12,691 bases of DNA. Source: Candidatus Nitrosocosmicus sp. (GTDB lineage: Archaea; Thermoproteota; Nitrososphaeria; Nitrososphaerales; Nitrososphaeraceae). Under the pieces are notes generated by a model. That model was not told the origin of the DNA. It did not search any database and saw only the letters and a program-made list of their open reading frames with translations. The DNA is taken from assembly GCA_030452275.1 (NCBI GenBank), contig JAKDMR010000029.1:1-12691 (forward strand). The letters are read 5' to 3'. This document shows positions 1 to 7,757 of the stretch, one piece after another. The position numbers were made by a program, and so were the translations under genes. Position 1 is the first letter of the stretch. The number at the start of each line of letters is the position of its first letter.

Positions 1-344
1 AGTATATCATTGTCACTAATATTGTATATTTTTCTAAAATTTTCTATTATTTCTTTATCTTCTGCTTGTACCCTCTTTGCCATACCGAGAATTGGGGTGC
101 CTGTATAGTGAAAAGCCATTGGAAAGAGTACATTAAATCCTCTCAACCTCTTATATCTGGCATGCACATCTGCTATGGTGTATGTTCTTCCATGTCCAAT
201 ATGCTGTGGTGAGTTTGGATATGGATAGGCAACTGTAATAAAAAATTTCTCTTTGCCTGGAACAGGATCTGATGTATTTATCGCATTTTGCTCCCAAATT
301 TGTAACCATTTGCTTTCAATTGAATTCCAGATATTGGCCTCCAT
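1..344 (-). CDS. leuS: Leucyl-tRNA synthetase, N-terminal part (cut by window edge)
   Basis: The reading frame starts with an ATG at 344-342 and stays open to the left edge, giving 114 codons of a protein that is normally over 900 residues. The product charges tRNA-Leu with leucine in the cytoplasm. Seen directly: a class I synthetase start with YPYPNSPQHIGHGRTY at about residues 40-55, which contains the ATP-binding HIGH signature at 48-51, followed by VLFPMAFHYTGTPI, the conserved leucine-pocket region of archaeal/eukaryotic-type LeuRS. The Trp-rich opening (W6, W13, W17) is also typical of LeuRS. Related Val and Ile enzymes have the same fold, but the FPMAFHYTGTPI stretch fits LeuRS best. 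The gene is divergent from the membrane-protein gene at 773, with a 428-base gap between them. Confidence 0.93.
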   Translation of the reverse strand, partial: MEANIWNSIESKWLQIWEQNAINTSDPVPGKEKFFITVAYPYPNSPQHIGHGRTYTIADVHARYKRLRGFNVLFPMAFHYTGTPILGMAKRVQAEDKEIIENFRKIYNISDNDI

Positions 345-417
345 CTACCTTCCCTATCCTCAATTAAACATTACGGCTACGGTTATTTCAAAATTCGTAA
401 CCTGCTTCTCAAATTTT

Positions 418-461
418 TTTTTTGATAAAAAGGGATTAGAAAACATAGATTTATCAAAAAA
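418..461. repeat. 12-base perfect inverted repeat (hairpin or operator)
   Basis: TTTTTTGATAAA at 418-429 is matched by its exact reverse complement TTTATCAAAAAA at 450-461, leaving a 20-base loop. It lies about 74-117 bases upstream of the leuS start codon. It could be a hairpin or a binding site for a dimeric regulator. The T and A runs at the arms make part of the match cheap in AT-rich DNA, so function is uncertain. Confidence 0.55.
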
Positions 462-699
462 GCATTGAACAAAGACTTGATTAGACTGGGATAAAAATGA
501 CAATTGATCAAGGTTAAGATAATTTAATTTCACAATTCTAAAAAATTTGTTCCCTCTTATATTTAGGTTGTCAAATCAAAACCCGGGAATTAAGAAACTA
601 GCCAGGAAAATCAGGCTTCATGTTTTTTTTTAATTAAGTGGCCATGAACTTGGAAGTGTAAATTATTAAACGCACCAAGTATTTTGTTATTTGAACTTG

Positions 700-712
700 T
701 TTTACGGTAAAA
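700..712. promoter_or_regulatory. Palindrome TTTTAC-G-GTAAAA, possible operator
   Basis: A perfect 6+1+6 palindrome lies about 60 bases upstream of the TTG start at 773. Its size and symmetry suit a dimeric DNA-binding protein. There is no second copy in the window and no regulator gene next to it, so this is only a candidate site. Confidence 0.3.
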
Positions 713-772
713 ATGGATTTGGGATATGTTCTGAAACGCTTAATTTGACCTTGCAATGAAATTAGTATGTAA

Positions 773-1735
773 TTGAATAAGTACCAAAATTATTCAAAGT
801 ATAAAAACGGAATAATAATCCCGTCATTGATCGGTATAGTTTTATTCATTATTCTTTATCCTTATTCTCGCCTGACTACCCCGGGAGGCGAAATTTTCTT
901 GTCTGATTCATTATACTCACTTGCTGCAACAGTACTGATAGCATATTTAGCTTGCCTTTTTCTTTTATTTTTAAGTATTTACAAGTATTTTTTTTCAAAG
1001 TCAAAAATGGAAAATAATCCGGAACATTTGTTATACCATTTGCAATCTCCTTTTAGGTCATCAAAGTACAAACTCATTTTTGCAATATCTAGTCTGATTT
1101 ATTTTGCTTTTTTTGGGTTTCTATCAAATATTTTTATTTATTTCGTCGATGAAAATACTGTTTTTTCAATTTATCCTGTTCCTCCATCTGAGCATGTGAC
1201 GGATGAAACAAACGGATCCCATTCAACCAATTCAACCAATCATCACCAAAATGCGTCAGAAAAAGCCAATCTAAATATATATCAAACTAGTAGCATTGTT
1301 TACCCTAATTACAAACTCATTATTTGTTGTAACTACATTGGTTATCTCCCAATGCTAATTCTTCAATTAAATGAAAGCCTATCTATTCTAATAATCCCAT
1401 TGAACTTGATAATAGGGATAACACTTTCTGTATTAGTTGGCTTGAATGTTACCTTAAACTTATTCATTTTATCTAGGAATCGAACTATTGGATTGTCAAA
1501 AAGGAACCTATTTGGAGCTGTAGGAATTTCTACCGGATTGTTTGTAGGATGTCCAACCTGCACAGGGAGTTTATTTTACTCTCTGGTGGGTTTTAGTTCC
1601 ATGGTGCTTTTATCATCACTAAACATTTATCAGATCTTATTCGTGGTAATTAGCATACCAATGCTCTTTGGATCTCTAATTTTGATGATGAATATTCTTC
1701 GAAAAGTATATCTTAAATCTTGCCAAATAAAATGA
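773..1735 (+). CDS. Polytopic membrane protein with CPTC motif, function unknown
   Basis: This 320-residue protein has about seven hydrophobic segments, near residues 13-31, 47-70, 102-125, 180-198, 203-232, 246-274 and 283-306, so it is an integral membrane protein. A polar loop at about 137-168 is rich in His, Asn, Ser and Thr and would face one side of the membrane. A Cys-Pro-Thr-Cys motif at 260-263 sits in a Gly-rich hydrophobic stretch (FVGCPTCTG). Such a pair could be a redox dithiol or a metal site; that is inference. The start is TTG at 773: the nearby upstream ATGs at 756 and 767 run quickly into stops, and no ATG occurs before residue 79, which would remove the first two membrane segments. 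It converges with fusA, whose stop codon is 48 bases away. I do not recognise a named family. Confidence 0.85.
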   Translation: MNKYQNYSKYKNGIIIPSLIGIVLFIILYPYSRLTTPGGEIFLSDSLYSLAATVLIAYLACLFLLFLSIYKYFFSKSKMENNPEHLLYHLQSPFRSSKYKLIFAISSLIYFAFFGFLSNIFIYFVDENTVFSIYPVPPSEHVTDETNGSHSTNSTNHHQNASEKANLNIYQTSSIVYPNYKLIICCNYIGYLPMLILQLNESLSILIIPLNLIIGITLSVLVGLNVTLNLFILSRNRTIGLSKRNLFGAVGISTGLFVGCPTCTGSLFYSLVGFSSMVLLSSLNIYQILFVVISIPMLFGSLILMMNILRKVYLKSCQIK

Positions 1736-1783
1736 GTAATCCAAATTCCTAAAAAAAATGGTGGATGAATTCCTAGTTTACTT

Positions 1784-3988
1784 TTATTCTCTATCTATGA
1801 ATTCTTCAGGTGAAGGAGGTTCTGGAGCGATACCCTTTCTTTTCCTTATGTCCGTTATGATATTTCTTATGACTGATTGAGGAACTGCTTGCCACGTCTT
1901 AAAATAAGTACTCCACATTGCTTTACCAGCTGTTCCCCCTCTCATCAATTCAGACAAATCAAAAGTTTCTGAGGCAGGTACTTCGCCTAAGATAATAGCT
2001 ATTACACCCTTTTGGTCCACATTTAGCAATTTACCTCTTTTACCGGATAATATGCCGGCTACAGTACCAATTTGTTCCTGTGGACATTTTACTTCTATCC
2101 CTAAGATTGGTTCTAACAACACAGGATCGGCTATCAACATGGATCCCAGCATTGCTCGTCTTGTCGCAGGCATCAATTGAGCCAAACCCCTGTGTGCTGG
2201 ATCCTCGTGAGGGACAAAGTGGTGTAATACAAAGCGTAAACCTCTGACAGATTCTTGGGCGATCGGCCCTGAATGAATTACGTCCTCAAAACCTGATTTT
2301 ATTGAATCCATGGACTCTTGAATGAACTGAACTCCTTTTGTCTCGTCAGAAAGCATATTTCCAGTTGGGTCAACAGTAACGACGCTCCTAGCGTCATCTG
2401 TACTCCAACCCTTTTCCCTAAGGAGGCGAGACATTTCCTTTTTGTCCATATCCTCGCGTAATTGTCCTGTCCTAATCATATCAATAACTTCCTCACTCAA
2501 TGGTTCTACCCTCAAAAATATCTTATTGTGTTTGTTTGGTGATTTGCTCATTATTGGTCCTGCTCTTCCTCTAATGGTTTCTCTGTAGTTGATCAAAGGC
2601 TGTGTTGTTTTAATATCTAAGCCCAATTCCTGCAACAAGGATGTTGCAATTTCAAGATGCAAGACACCCATACCCGCCATTAATGTTTCTCCAGTTTCTT
2701 CATTGATCTTTACAATAAGATTTGGATCCTCTACAGTTATCCTTCTCAACCCTTCAACAAGCTTTGGTAAATCTTTTGGATGCTTGGGTTCAACAGCAAT
2801 AGTAACTACGGGTTCAGAAACATACTTTATTGATTCAAATGCAGGAACGTTTTTAATAGTGGAAATAGTTTCACCTGCCACAGCATAATCCAATCCTAAT
2901 AAAGCAGGAATATTACCACATGGAATTACACTTACTACCTCACGTGTGTTACCCATGTATATATTCACAGATTGTACTTTTCCTGATCGCTTTGCATCTA
3001 TGAGATAGACTTCGTCTCCATCTTTGATCGTACCAGAAAACAATCTACCAGTCGCGACTCTACCGGCTTGTGGATCAACGTTAATTGTTGTTACCATCAT
3101 CAAAACCGGCCCATTTTCGTCACAATTTAAGAGAGCCTTTCCAATGTCAGAATCCAAATCGCCCTGCCAAATTTTTGGAATTCTATATTTTTGTGCCACA
3201 TGAGGTGGAGGATGATGTTGAACTACCATCCCCAGTACTGCGTCATGCAAGGGTGCTCTTTCGGAAAGCTTTTTGATTGATGTAGAATCCGTCGATGTGT
3301 ATGCATCGTAAACGTCTTTGAAGCTAATCCCCTTTTTCTGTGCTACCTTAAAATTAAAACCCCATCTATCCTTTGCAGATCCGAACGCAACAGTATTTCC
3401 TTGAATGCTTACCTTCCATTTTTCCTTTAGTTCAGGTTCGGCGTAGAGATCTACTAATCTGTTAAACTCTGCGATAATGTTAGATAGCCATTTTTGCATG
3501 GCCGCTGGATCCAAACGCAATTCTTTGACCAGCCTGTCTATTTTGTTTATATATAAAACTGGTCTAACCCTTTCTTCTAATGCTTGTCGTGTTACTGTTT
3601 CAGTCTGAGTCATTATACCTTCTACCGAATCTGATACCACAACTACCCCATCGATTGCTCTTAGGGCTCTAGTTACTCGACCCGTAAAATCAATGTGCCC
3701 AGGAGTATCTATCATATTTATGACATATTCCTTCCCATCATCATTTTCGTAAAACAAAGTCACATTTGCTCCTCTAATTGTCATTTGTCTATTCTGTTCG
3801 AGTTTCATGGAATCCAAGGCCAAAGCTTGTCCTGCAACACTTGGGGAAATAATTCCCGAAGCAGCTAAAAGACTATCACTCATTGTTGTTTTACCATGAT
3901 CTACATGGGCAATAACCCCGAAATTTCTAATTTGATCTTTATTTCCAATTATCCTGAGAATATCTTGAGTCGATTTAAACTTGGGCAT
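1784..3988 (-). CDS. fusA: Translation elongation factor 2 (aEF-2)
   Basis: This 734-residue GTPase drives translocation of tRNA and mRNA on the ribosome. With the ATG start at 3988 the P-loop AHVDHGKT is at 27-34, DTPGH at 94-98 and NKID at 148-151, followed by the domain II-V regions of the EF-2 family. The diphthamide loop HEDPAHRGLAQ is present, with the modifiable His at about 599, so the protein should be a substrate of the Dph enzymes. The length is normal for archaeal EF-2. An upstream TTG at 4000 would add four residues, but the ATG giving MPKFKS fits the family better and lies at a better distance from the TATA-like box. The switch I segment reads EQNRQMTI instead of the usual EQERGITI; the key Thr is kept. 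The gene appears to be transcribed alone. Confidence 0.96.
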   Translation of the reverse strand: MPKFKSTQDILRIIGNKDQIRNFGVIAHVDHGKTTMSDSLLAASGIISPSVAGQALALDSMKLEQNRQMTIRGANVTLFYENDDGKEYVINMIDTPGHIDFTGRVTRALRAIDGVVVVSDSVEGIMTQTETVTRQALEERVRPVLYINKIDRLVKELRLDPAAMQKWLSNIIAEFNRLVDLYAEPELKEKWKVSIQGNTVAFGSAKDRWGFNFKVAQKKGISFKDVYDAYTSTDSTSIKKLSERAPLHDAVLGMVVQHHPPPHVAQKYRIPKIWQGDLDSDIGKALLNCDENGPVLMMVTTINVDPQAGRVATGRLFSGTIKDGDEVYLIDAKRSGKVQSVNIYMGNTREVVSVIPCGNIPALLGLDYAVAGETISTIKNVPAFESIKYVSEPVVTIAVEPKHPKDLPKLVEGLRRITVEDPNLIVKINEETGETLMAGMGVLHLEIATSLLQELGLDIKTTQPLINYRETIRGRAGPIMSKSPNKHNKIFLRVEPLSEEVIDMIRTGQLREDMDKKEMSRLLREKGWSTDDARSVVTVDPTGNMLSDETKGVQFIQESMDSIKSGFEDVIHSGPIAQESVRGLRFVLHHFVPHEDPAHRGLAQLMPATRRAMLGSMLIADPVLLEPILGIEVKCPQEQIGTVAGILSGKRGKLLNVDQKGVIAIILGEVPASETFDLSELMRGGTAGKAMWSTYFKTWQAVPQSVIRNIITDIRKRKGIAPEPPSPEEFIDRE

Positions 3989-4015
3989 CCTATATTTCAA
4001 AAAAGTTTTTTTAGG

Positions 4016-4024
4016 GTTATTAAA
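4016..4024 (-). promoter_or_regulatory. TATA-like box of fusA
   Basis: On the minus strand this reads TTTAATAAC, preceded by a purine-rich GGAAGG that could act as a BRE. Its centre is about 32 bases before the ATG at 3988, which predicts a leader of only a few bases. The alternative TTG at 4000 would be only about 20 bases from the box, too close, and this supports the ATG start. Confidence 0.45.
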
Positions 4025-4240
4025 CCTTCCTTGCGTATGCTAATGTATGAAAACCTTTGCAAACTAGAGACGGACATTCTAACATTCGACGTATTACTAC
4101 AAAATCTAAAGACAGATGGAAATGGATTGTAGGCTACGATAGGACTAACCTTTCCAATAAGGCGGACTCAACTTGGAAAGTCATAATAACGAGTCCATGT
4201 TACAAAATTATAGAAAGTCAAAGATCGCCTTACCTGATAA

Positions 4241-4249
4241 CTTATATGA
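4241..4249 (+). promoter_or_regulatory. TATA-like box of mqnD
   Basis: CTTATATGA is centred about 32 bases before the ATG at 4277, predicting transcription starting a few bases upstream of the start codon. No Shine-Dalgarno sequence is visible before the ATG, as expected for a nearly leaderless archaeal message. Confidence 0.45.
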
Positions 4250-4276
4250 CAACAACTAATCAAAAAAAATGTTAAC

Positions 4277-5110
4277 ATGGTGCTAGAAATTAGGGTAGGA
4301 CATACACCCGATGCTGATGATGCTTTCATGTTTTACGCAATAGAAAATGAGCTCATCCCAATGGGAGACTTTAAAATTATACACCAAGTAGATGACATTG
4401 AAAAACTAAACAAGCAAGCAATTAACCATGAACTCGAAGTCACGGCTATATCCGCACATGCACTTGCATTTCTTACAGATTATAAGATACTAAATAGTGG
4501 AGGAAGTTTTGGGGTTAACTACGGCCCAATTATTATTTCTTATAAAAAATCCATGGATGATATATCAAACAATATTGTTGGAATTCCAGGGTATATGACT
4601 TCTGCTTATCTTTTGATGTCGATAGCCCTTGGGAAGCAAAATTGCTCTGAAATGCTTTTCAGCGATATTCCTAAAGCGATTATTAATGGAACTGTTGACT
4701 ATGGTCTAGTAATACACGAATCTCAGATTACCTACTCTAAGGACGATTTTAATAAGTTGTTTGATTTGGGTGAATGGTGGAATGAAAAAACCAATGGATT
4801 GCCCGTCCCCCTAGGAATCAATGTGGCTAGTACCAAATTGATGAATAACAATATGATTAAAGCCTTTGATTCTCTCCTGCAAAATTCAATCAAATACAGT
4901 CTAAATCATCCCGAAGAGGCTGTTGAATTTTCTACCAAATATGGCAGGGGAACAGAAAAGTCAACACTAACCAAATTTGTAAAAATGTATGTAAACTCCT
5001 ATACCATAGATATGGGAGAAGATGGAAGAAAGGCTATTTCTAGGATGTTTGATATGGCACGAGAAAAAGGCATTATTAAGAGTAACCCTCCCTTAAACTA
5101 TTCTTATTGA
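4277..5110 (+). CDS. mqnD: 1,4-dihydroxy-6-naphthoate synthase (menaquinone, futalosine pathway)
   Basis: This 277-residue cytoplasmic enzyme converts cyclic dehypoxanthinylfutalosine to 1,4-dihydroxy-6-naphthoate. It has a periplasmic-binding-protein-like fold and no signal peptide. Family marks seen in order: GHTPDADDAFMFY at 8-20, DIEKLN at 40-45, ELEVTAISAHALAF at 52-65, LVIHESQITY at 144-153, LGEWW at 164-168 and GLPVPLG at 174-180. His147 in the IHES segment matches the His proposed as the catalytic base in the Thermus enzyme. The IHESQ and LGEWW marks favour MqnD over the related chorismate dehydratase MqnA. Length is normal for the family. Neighbours mqnE and mqnC carry other steps of the same pathway, which strongly supports the call, although mqnE lies on the opposite strand and converges with this gene. 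Confidence 0.93.
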   Translation: MVLEIRVGHTPDADDAFMFYAIENELIPMGDFKIIHQVDDIEKLNKQAINHELEVTAISAHALAFLTDYKILNSGGSFGVNYGPIIISYKKSMDDISNNIVGIPGYMTSAYLLMSIALGKQNCSEMLFSDIPKAIINGTVDYGLVIHESQITYSKDDFNKLFDLGEWWNEKTNGLPVPLGINVASTKLMNNNMIKAFDSLLQNSIKYSLNHPEEAVEFSTKYGRGTEKSTLTKFVKMYVNSYTIDMGEDGRKAISRMFDMAREKGIIKSNPPLNYSY

Positions 5111-5150
5111 AAATGGAGTTATAATTCGAACCTTTATAGTTCCTCATCTC

Positions 5151-5166
5151 ATGACATTGTTGTCAT
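5151..5166. terminator. Short hairpin downstream of mqnD
   Basis: ATGACA and TGTCAT flank a four-base loop (TTGT) 40 bases after the mqnD stop codon, in the 209-base gap between the converging mqnD and mqnE genes. It could mark or protect a 3' end. It is not followed by a clean T run, and archaeal termination usually relies on T runs, so the call is weak. Confidence 0.25.
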
Positions 5167-5319
5167 AGAGTTAATAGTTTTGTATCGTCATGTGTTCTAA
5201 TTTAACTTCCAAAAAATAAATCGAGTTAAGACATGGTAGGGATAGATCTTCAGGGATGGTAGCTAGATACATCCAATAAATTTGAAATTAAGAATGTGTC
5301 AAAAATCTCATTGCAAAGT

Positions 5320-6417
5320 TTACTTTATTGTCTTAAAAAAAGTGTCTCGTTGTATGGGATTACGCTTGATTTCTCTGACCAGAAATTTGAGTTCTTGAAT
5401 AGATATCTGATTTGATTTACCTGCAGCCTTAAAAATTTCCTCTGAAAAAGCTGTTCCAACCAAGTCATTTCCTCCATAGCATAATGCAACTTGAGCCAAT
5501 TTTTTACCTAAAGCAATCCAATACACTGAGACATTTTCGAGCACCCGGCCTAGCAAGAGCCTGGATATGGCTATTATTCTTAGATCGTAAAGTGATGGGC
5601 TTTCAGAAACGAGGGTGTGCTCCCTTTCTAACTGCGTATTTTCCAAGCTAAATTTCAGTGGAATAAATGTTGTAAATCCTTCAGTTTTCTTATTTAATTC
5701 CCTTAACTTTATTATATGATCAACAATGTCTTCGGGTGTTTCAATGTGGCCGAAAAGCATTGTGCAATTACCTTTCAAGCCAATTTTATGAGCCTCATGG
5801 GCTGTGTCTAACCATTCTTTCCCTGAACACTTGCCTAACACAATCTTGTCACGGGTATGCTTACTAAATATCTCCGCACCACCGCCAGGCAATGCATCTA
5901 GGCCTGCATATTTCAACCTCTCTAAAACTTCCTTGACTGAATTTTTGGTTACCCTGGATATGAAAAAAATCTCGGCTGGGGTAAGGGCCTTTATTATTAC
6001 CTTAGGAAAACGATTTTTTAATGATTTAAACATGCTTTCATAATATTCCATTCCCAATTTAGGGTTGAATCCGCCAACGATATGAAGTTCAGTGGCACCT
6101 AGGTCATTTAAAGCAAATTCTGCTCTTTTTACAATTTGTTCATTTGATAATGTATACGCATCATCATCCTTTTCCTTTCTATAAAAAGCACAGAGCTGAC
6201 AACTAGCAGCACAAACATTAGTATAATTTAGGTAGTAAGATGATACAAAACTTACGTTATCTCCACGAATTTCTTTTCTTAGTTGGTTCGCAGCATTTCC
6301 TAATAAAAACAGATTTTCATTCTTAAGTAAATCGACTCCTTCATTAAACGTCAACTCATCACCTGACATCACCTTCTCTAAGGCACCACTAGGTTTTATG
6401 AGAGTATTAGGCAACAT
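5320..6417 (-). CDS. mqnE: Aminofutalosine synthase, radical SAM (menaquinone biosynthesis)
   Basis: This 365-residue radical SAM enzyme joins the adenosyl group of SAM to 3-[(1-carboxyvinyl)oxy]benzoate to give 6-amino-6-deoxyfutalosine. The [4Fe-4S] cluster motif NYTNVCAASCQLCAFYR has Cys at 69, 73 and 76 (CxxxCxxC). Further marks: ELHIVGGFNPKL at about 110-121, LPGGGAEIF at 176-184, TMLFGHIET at 219-227, FIPLKF at 251-256 and a C-terminal RNPIQRDTFF. GGGAEIF, FGHIET, FIPL and the PIQRDT tail favour MqnE over its paralogue MqnC. One oddity is GGFNP where I remember GGLHP in many bacterial MqnE. The start is ATG at 6417, about 23 bases from a TATA-like box. It is divergent from mqnC with 99 bases between them. 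Confidence 0.92.
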   Translation of the reverse strand: MLPNTLIKPSGALEKVMSGDELTFNEGVDLLKNENLFLLGNAANQLRKEIRGDNVSFVSSYYLNYTNVCAASCQLCAFYRKEKDDDAYTLSNEQIVKRAEFALNDLGATELHIVGGFNPKLGMEYYESMFKSLKNRFPKVIIKALTPAEIFFISRVTKNSVKEVLERLKYAGLDALPGGGAEIFSKHTRDKIVLGKCSGKEWLDTAHEAHKIGLKGNCTMLFGHIETPEDIVDHIIKLRELNKKTEGFTTFIPLKFSLENTQLEREHTLVSESPSLYDLRIIAISRLLLGRVLENVSVYWIALGKKLAQVALCYGGNDLVGTAFSEEIFKAAGKSNQISIQELKFLVREIKRNPIQRDTFFKTIK

Positions 6418-6516
6418 AAAACTTACAACATGAAAAAATATAAGTGCTTTTAATGCCTAAAGACATTTAGCAAAAATCAAAGAATAAATTAAACCAAGAT
6501 TAAGTTTAAACAATCA
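6418..6516. promoter_or_regulatory. Shared divergent promoter region of mqnE and mqnC
   Basis: This 99-base gap lies between the divergent mqnE and mqnC starts. On the minus strand CTTATATTT (6436-6444) is centred about 23 bases before the mqnE ATG. On the plus strand AATAAATTA (6483-6491) is centred about 30 bases before the mqnC TTG. Both spacings predict leaderless or very short leaders. The compact arrangement would allow one regulator to act on both genes, but I see no clear operator. Confidence 0.45.
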
Positions 6517-7644
6517 TTGCAAAATACTCAGGTTCATCATGATATTTTTAAACACTCTGAAATTGAGGATACGATAGACAGAATGCTAGAAAATCATGAG
6601 ATTAAGTTAAATGATATTATTTACTTATTAGAATCACAAGAGATTCAACGCCTAGGGTTAGCAGGTAACTTCATTAGAGAAAACATGTACGGTAAAAATG
6701 TTACTTTTATTAATAATATTATATTAAATTATACGAATGTTTGTGTTACTTATTGTAAGTTTTGTGCATTTTATAGACCACCCGGACACGAGGAGTCATA
6801 CACAGTATCAAAGGAAGAAATCTTAAATAGAGTCGTTTTCGCCAAGGCCAACTACAATATAAAACAAGTCCTCTTCCAAGGTGGACATAATCCAAAATTA
6901 AATACTGAATATTTTGAAGATATTTTTAGGACACTCAAAGCTAAATGTCCAGACGTTGCAATTCATGGATTATCAGCTTCAGAGGTAGATATGATAGCAA
7001 GAGTTGATAGGACATCACCATTAGAGGTATTGGAGCGCTTGCAATTCGCGGGTCTTGAATCGCTACCCGGAGCAGGCGCAGAAATTCTAGTTGATGAAGT
7101 TAAAGATGTCATAAGTCCCTTAAAAATATCCAGCCAAACATGGTTAGATATTATGGAAAAGGCCCATAGTATCGGAATAAAATCCTCCGCCACGATGATG
7201 TATGGAACTGTAGAGTCCGTGGAACAGAGGGCTCGTCACATTCTTAAGATTGCAGATTTGCAAAGAAAAACCAAGGGGTTTATGGCATTTATACCCTGGA
7301 GTTTTGAACCAAATAAAACGGAAATTCAGGGTAGCGGGCTAGTACAACATTCTATGGGCGGTTTTGAATTATTAAAAATGATTTCAGTATCTAGGATTGT
7401 CTTTAAGAGTCTGATAGATCACCTCCAATCATCGTGGCTAACAAATGGTATTGGGATGGCGCAATTAGCAATTTATCACGGATCGGATGACTTTGGAGGA
7501 ACTCTCATAGGAGAGGAAGTTGTAAGTGCTACTGGTGCAAGGTCCACAGAATTGTTGTCAAAGAACATAATCACAGCCATAAAGGCCATGGGATACATAC
7601 CAGCAGAAAGAAACAACTCATATGATATTATAAAACATTATTAG
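6517..7644 (+). CDS. mqnC: Cyclic dehypoxanthinylfutalosine synthase, radical SAM (menaquinone biosynthesis)
   Basis: This 375-residue radical SAM enzyme cyclises dehypoxanthinylfutalosine, forming the second ring of the naphthoquinone. The cluster motif NYTNVCVTYCKFCAFYR has Cys at 76, 80 and 83. MqnC marks follow: LFQGGHNPKL at 119-128, LPGAGAEI at 183-190, ISPLK at 199-203, ATMMYGTVES at 225-234 and FIPWSF at 258-263. FIPW and QGGxNP separate it from MqnE. Many relatives have PGGGAEI where this protein has PGAGAEI. The start is TTG at 6517: no ATG occurs before residue 23, and starting there would delete part of the conserved N-terminal helix before the cluster motif. The neighbouring mqnE and mqnD genes carry adjacent pathway steps. 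Confidence 0.93.
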   Translation: MQNTQVHHDIFKHSEIEDTIDRMLENHEIKLNDIIYLLESQEIQRLGLAGNFIRENMYGKNVTFINNIILNYTNVCVTYCKFCAFYRPPGHEESYTVSKEEILNRVVFAKANYNIKQVLFQGGHNPKLNTEYFEDIFRTLKAKCPDVAIHGLSASEVDMIARVDRTSPLEVLERLQFAGLESLPGAGAEILVDEVKDVISPLKISSQTWLDIMEKAHSIGIKSSATMMYGTVESVEQRARHILKIADLQRKTKGFMAFIPWSFEPNKTEIQGSGLVQHSMGGFELLKMISVSRIVFKSLIDHLQSSWLTNGIGMAQLAIYHGSDDFGGTLIGEEVVSATGARSTELLSKNIITAIKAMGYIPAERNNSYDIIKHY

Positions 7645-7713
7645 AAAAAAAAGCGAGGAAGTTCTGTAAGCAAAACCTGTAATAAGAAATTGCCTGGACT
7701 ACAAACCAGAGCC

Positions 7714-7734
7714 TTTATAAATAGATTTATAAAT
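7714..7734 (+). promoter_or_regulatory. Tandem TATA boxes of the HMG-CoA synthase gene
   Basis: The nine bases TTTATAAAT occur twice, at 7714-7722 and 7726-7734. The centre of the second copy is about 28 bases before the GTG at 7758, which predicts a leaderless transcript. The first would start about 12 bases earlier. Both are close to the archaeal TATA consensus. Confidence 0.6.
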
Positions 7735-7757
7735 GTATTTTCATAAACTTTACAATT

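Larger units (their letters stand above)
345..772. other. Gene-free divergent intergenic region with inverted repeats
   Basis: This 428-base AT-rich gap separates two divergent genes and must hold both promoters. I see no convincing ORF. It contains a perfect 12-base inverted repeat (418-429 and 450-461), a 13-base palindrome with a one-base centre (700-712), and several T or A runs. No obvious tRNA or other known RNA is visible. The gap is longer than the others between intact genes on this side of the window, so a regulatory role or an unannotated small RNA is possible but unproven. Confidence 0.6.

Noticed and set aside
253..468. Plus-strand ORF of 71 codons
   Set aside because: It lies partly antisense to the well-supported leuS start and runs through the T-rich inverted repeat; no protein-like pattern.
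3989..4000. TTG start for EF-2 four residues upstream
   Set aside because: The ATG at 3988 gives the family-typical MPKFKS start and a better distance to the TATA-like box.
4057..4275. Plus-strand ORF of 72 codons just upstream of mqnD
   Set aside because: It has only a TTG start, overlaps the predicted mqnD promoter, and shows no recognisable domain; treated as chance, though a small gene cannot be fully excluded.
5124..5132. tRNA T-loop-like string GGTTCGAAT on the minus strand
   Set aside because: The flanking bases do not form a T stem and no acceptor or anticodon arms are present nearby.
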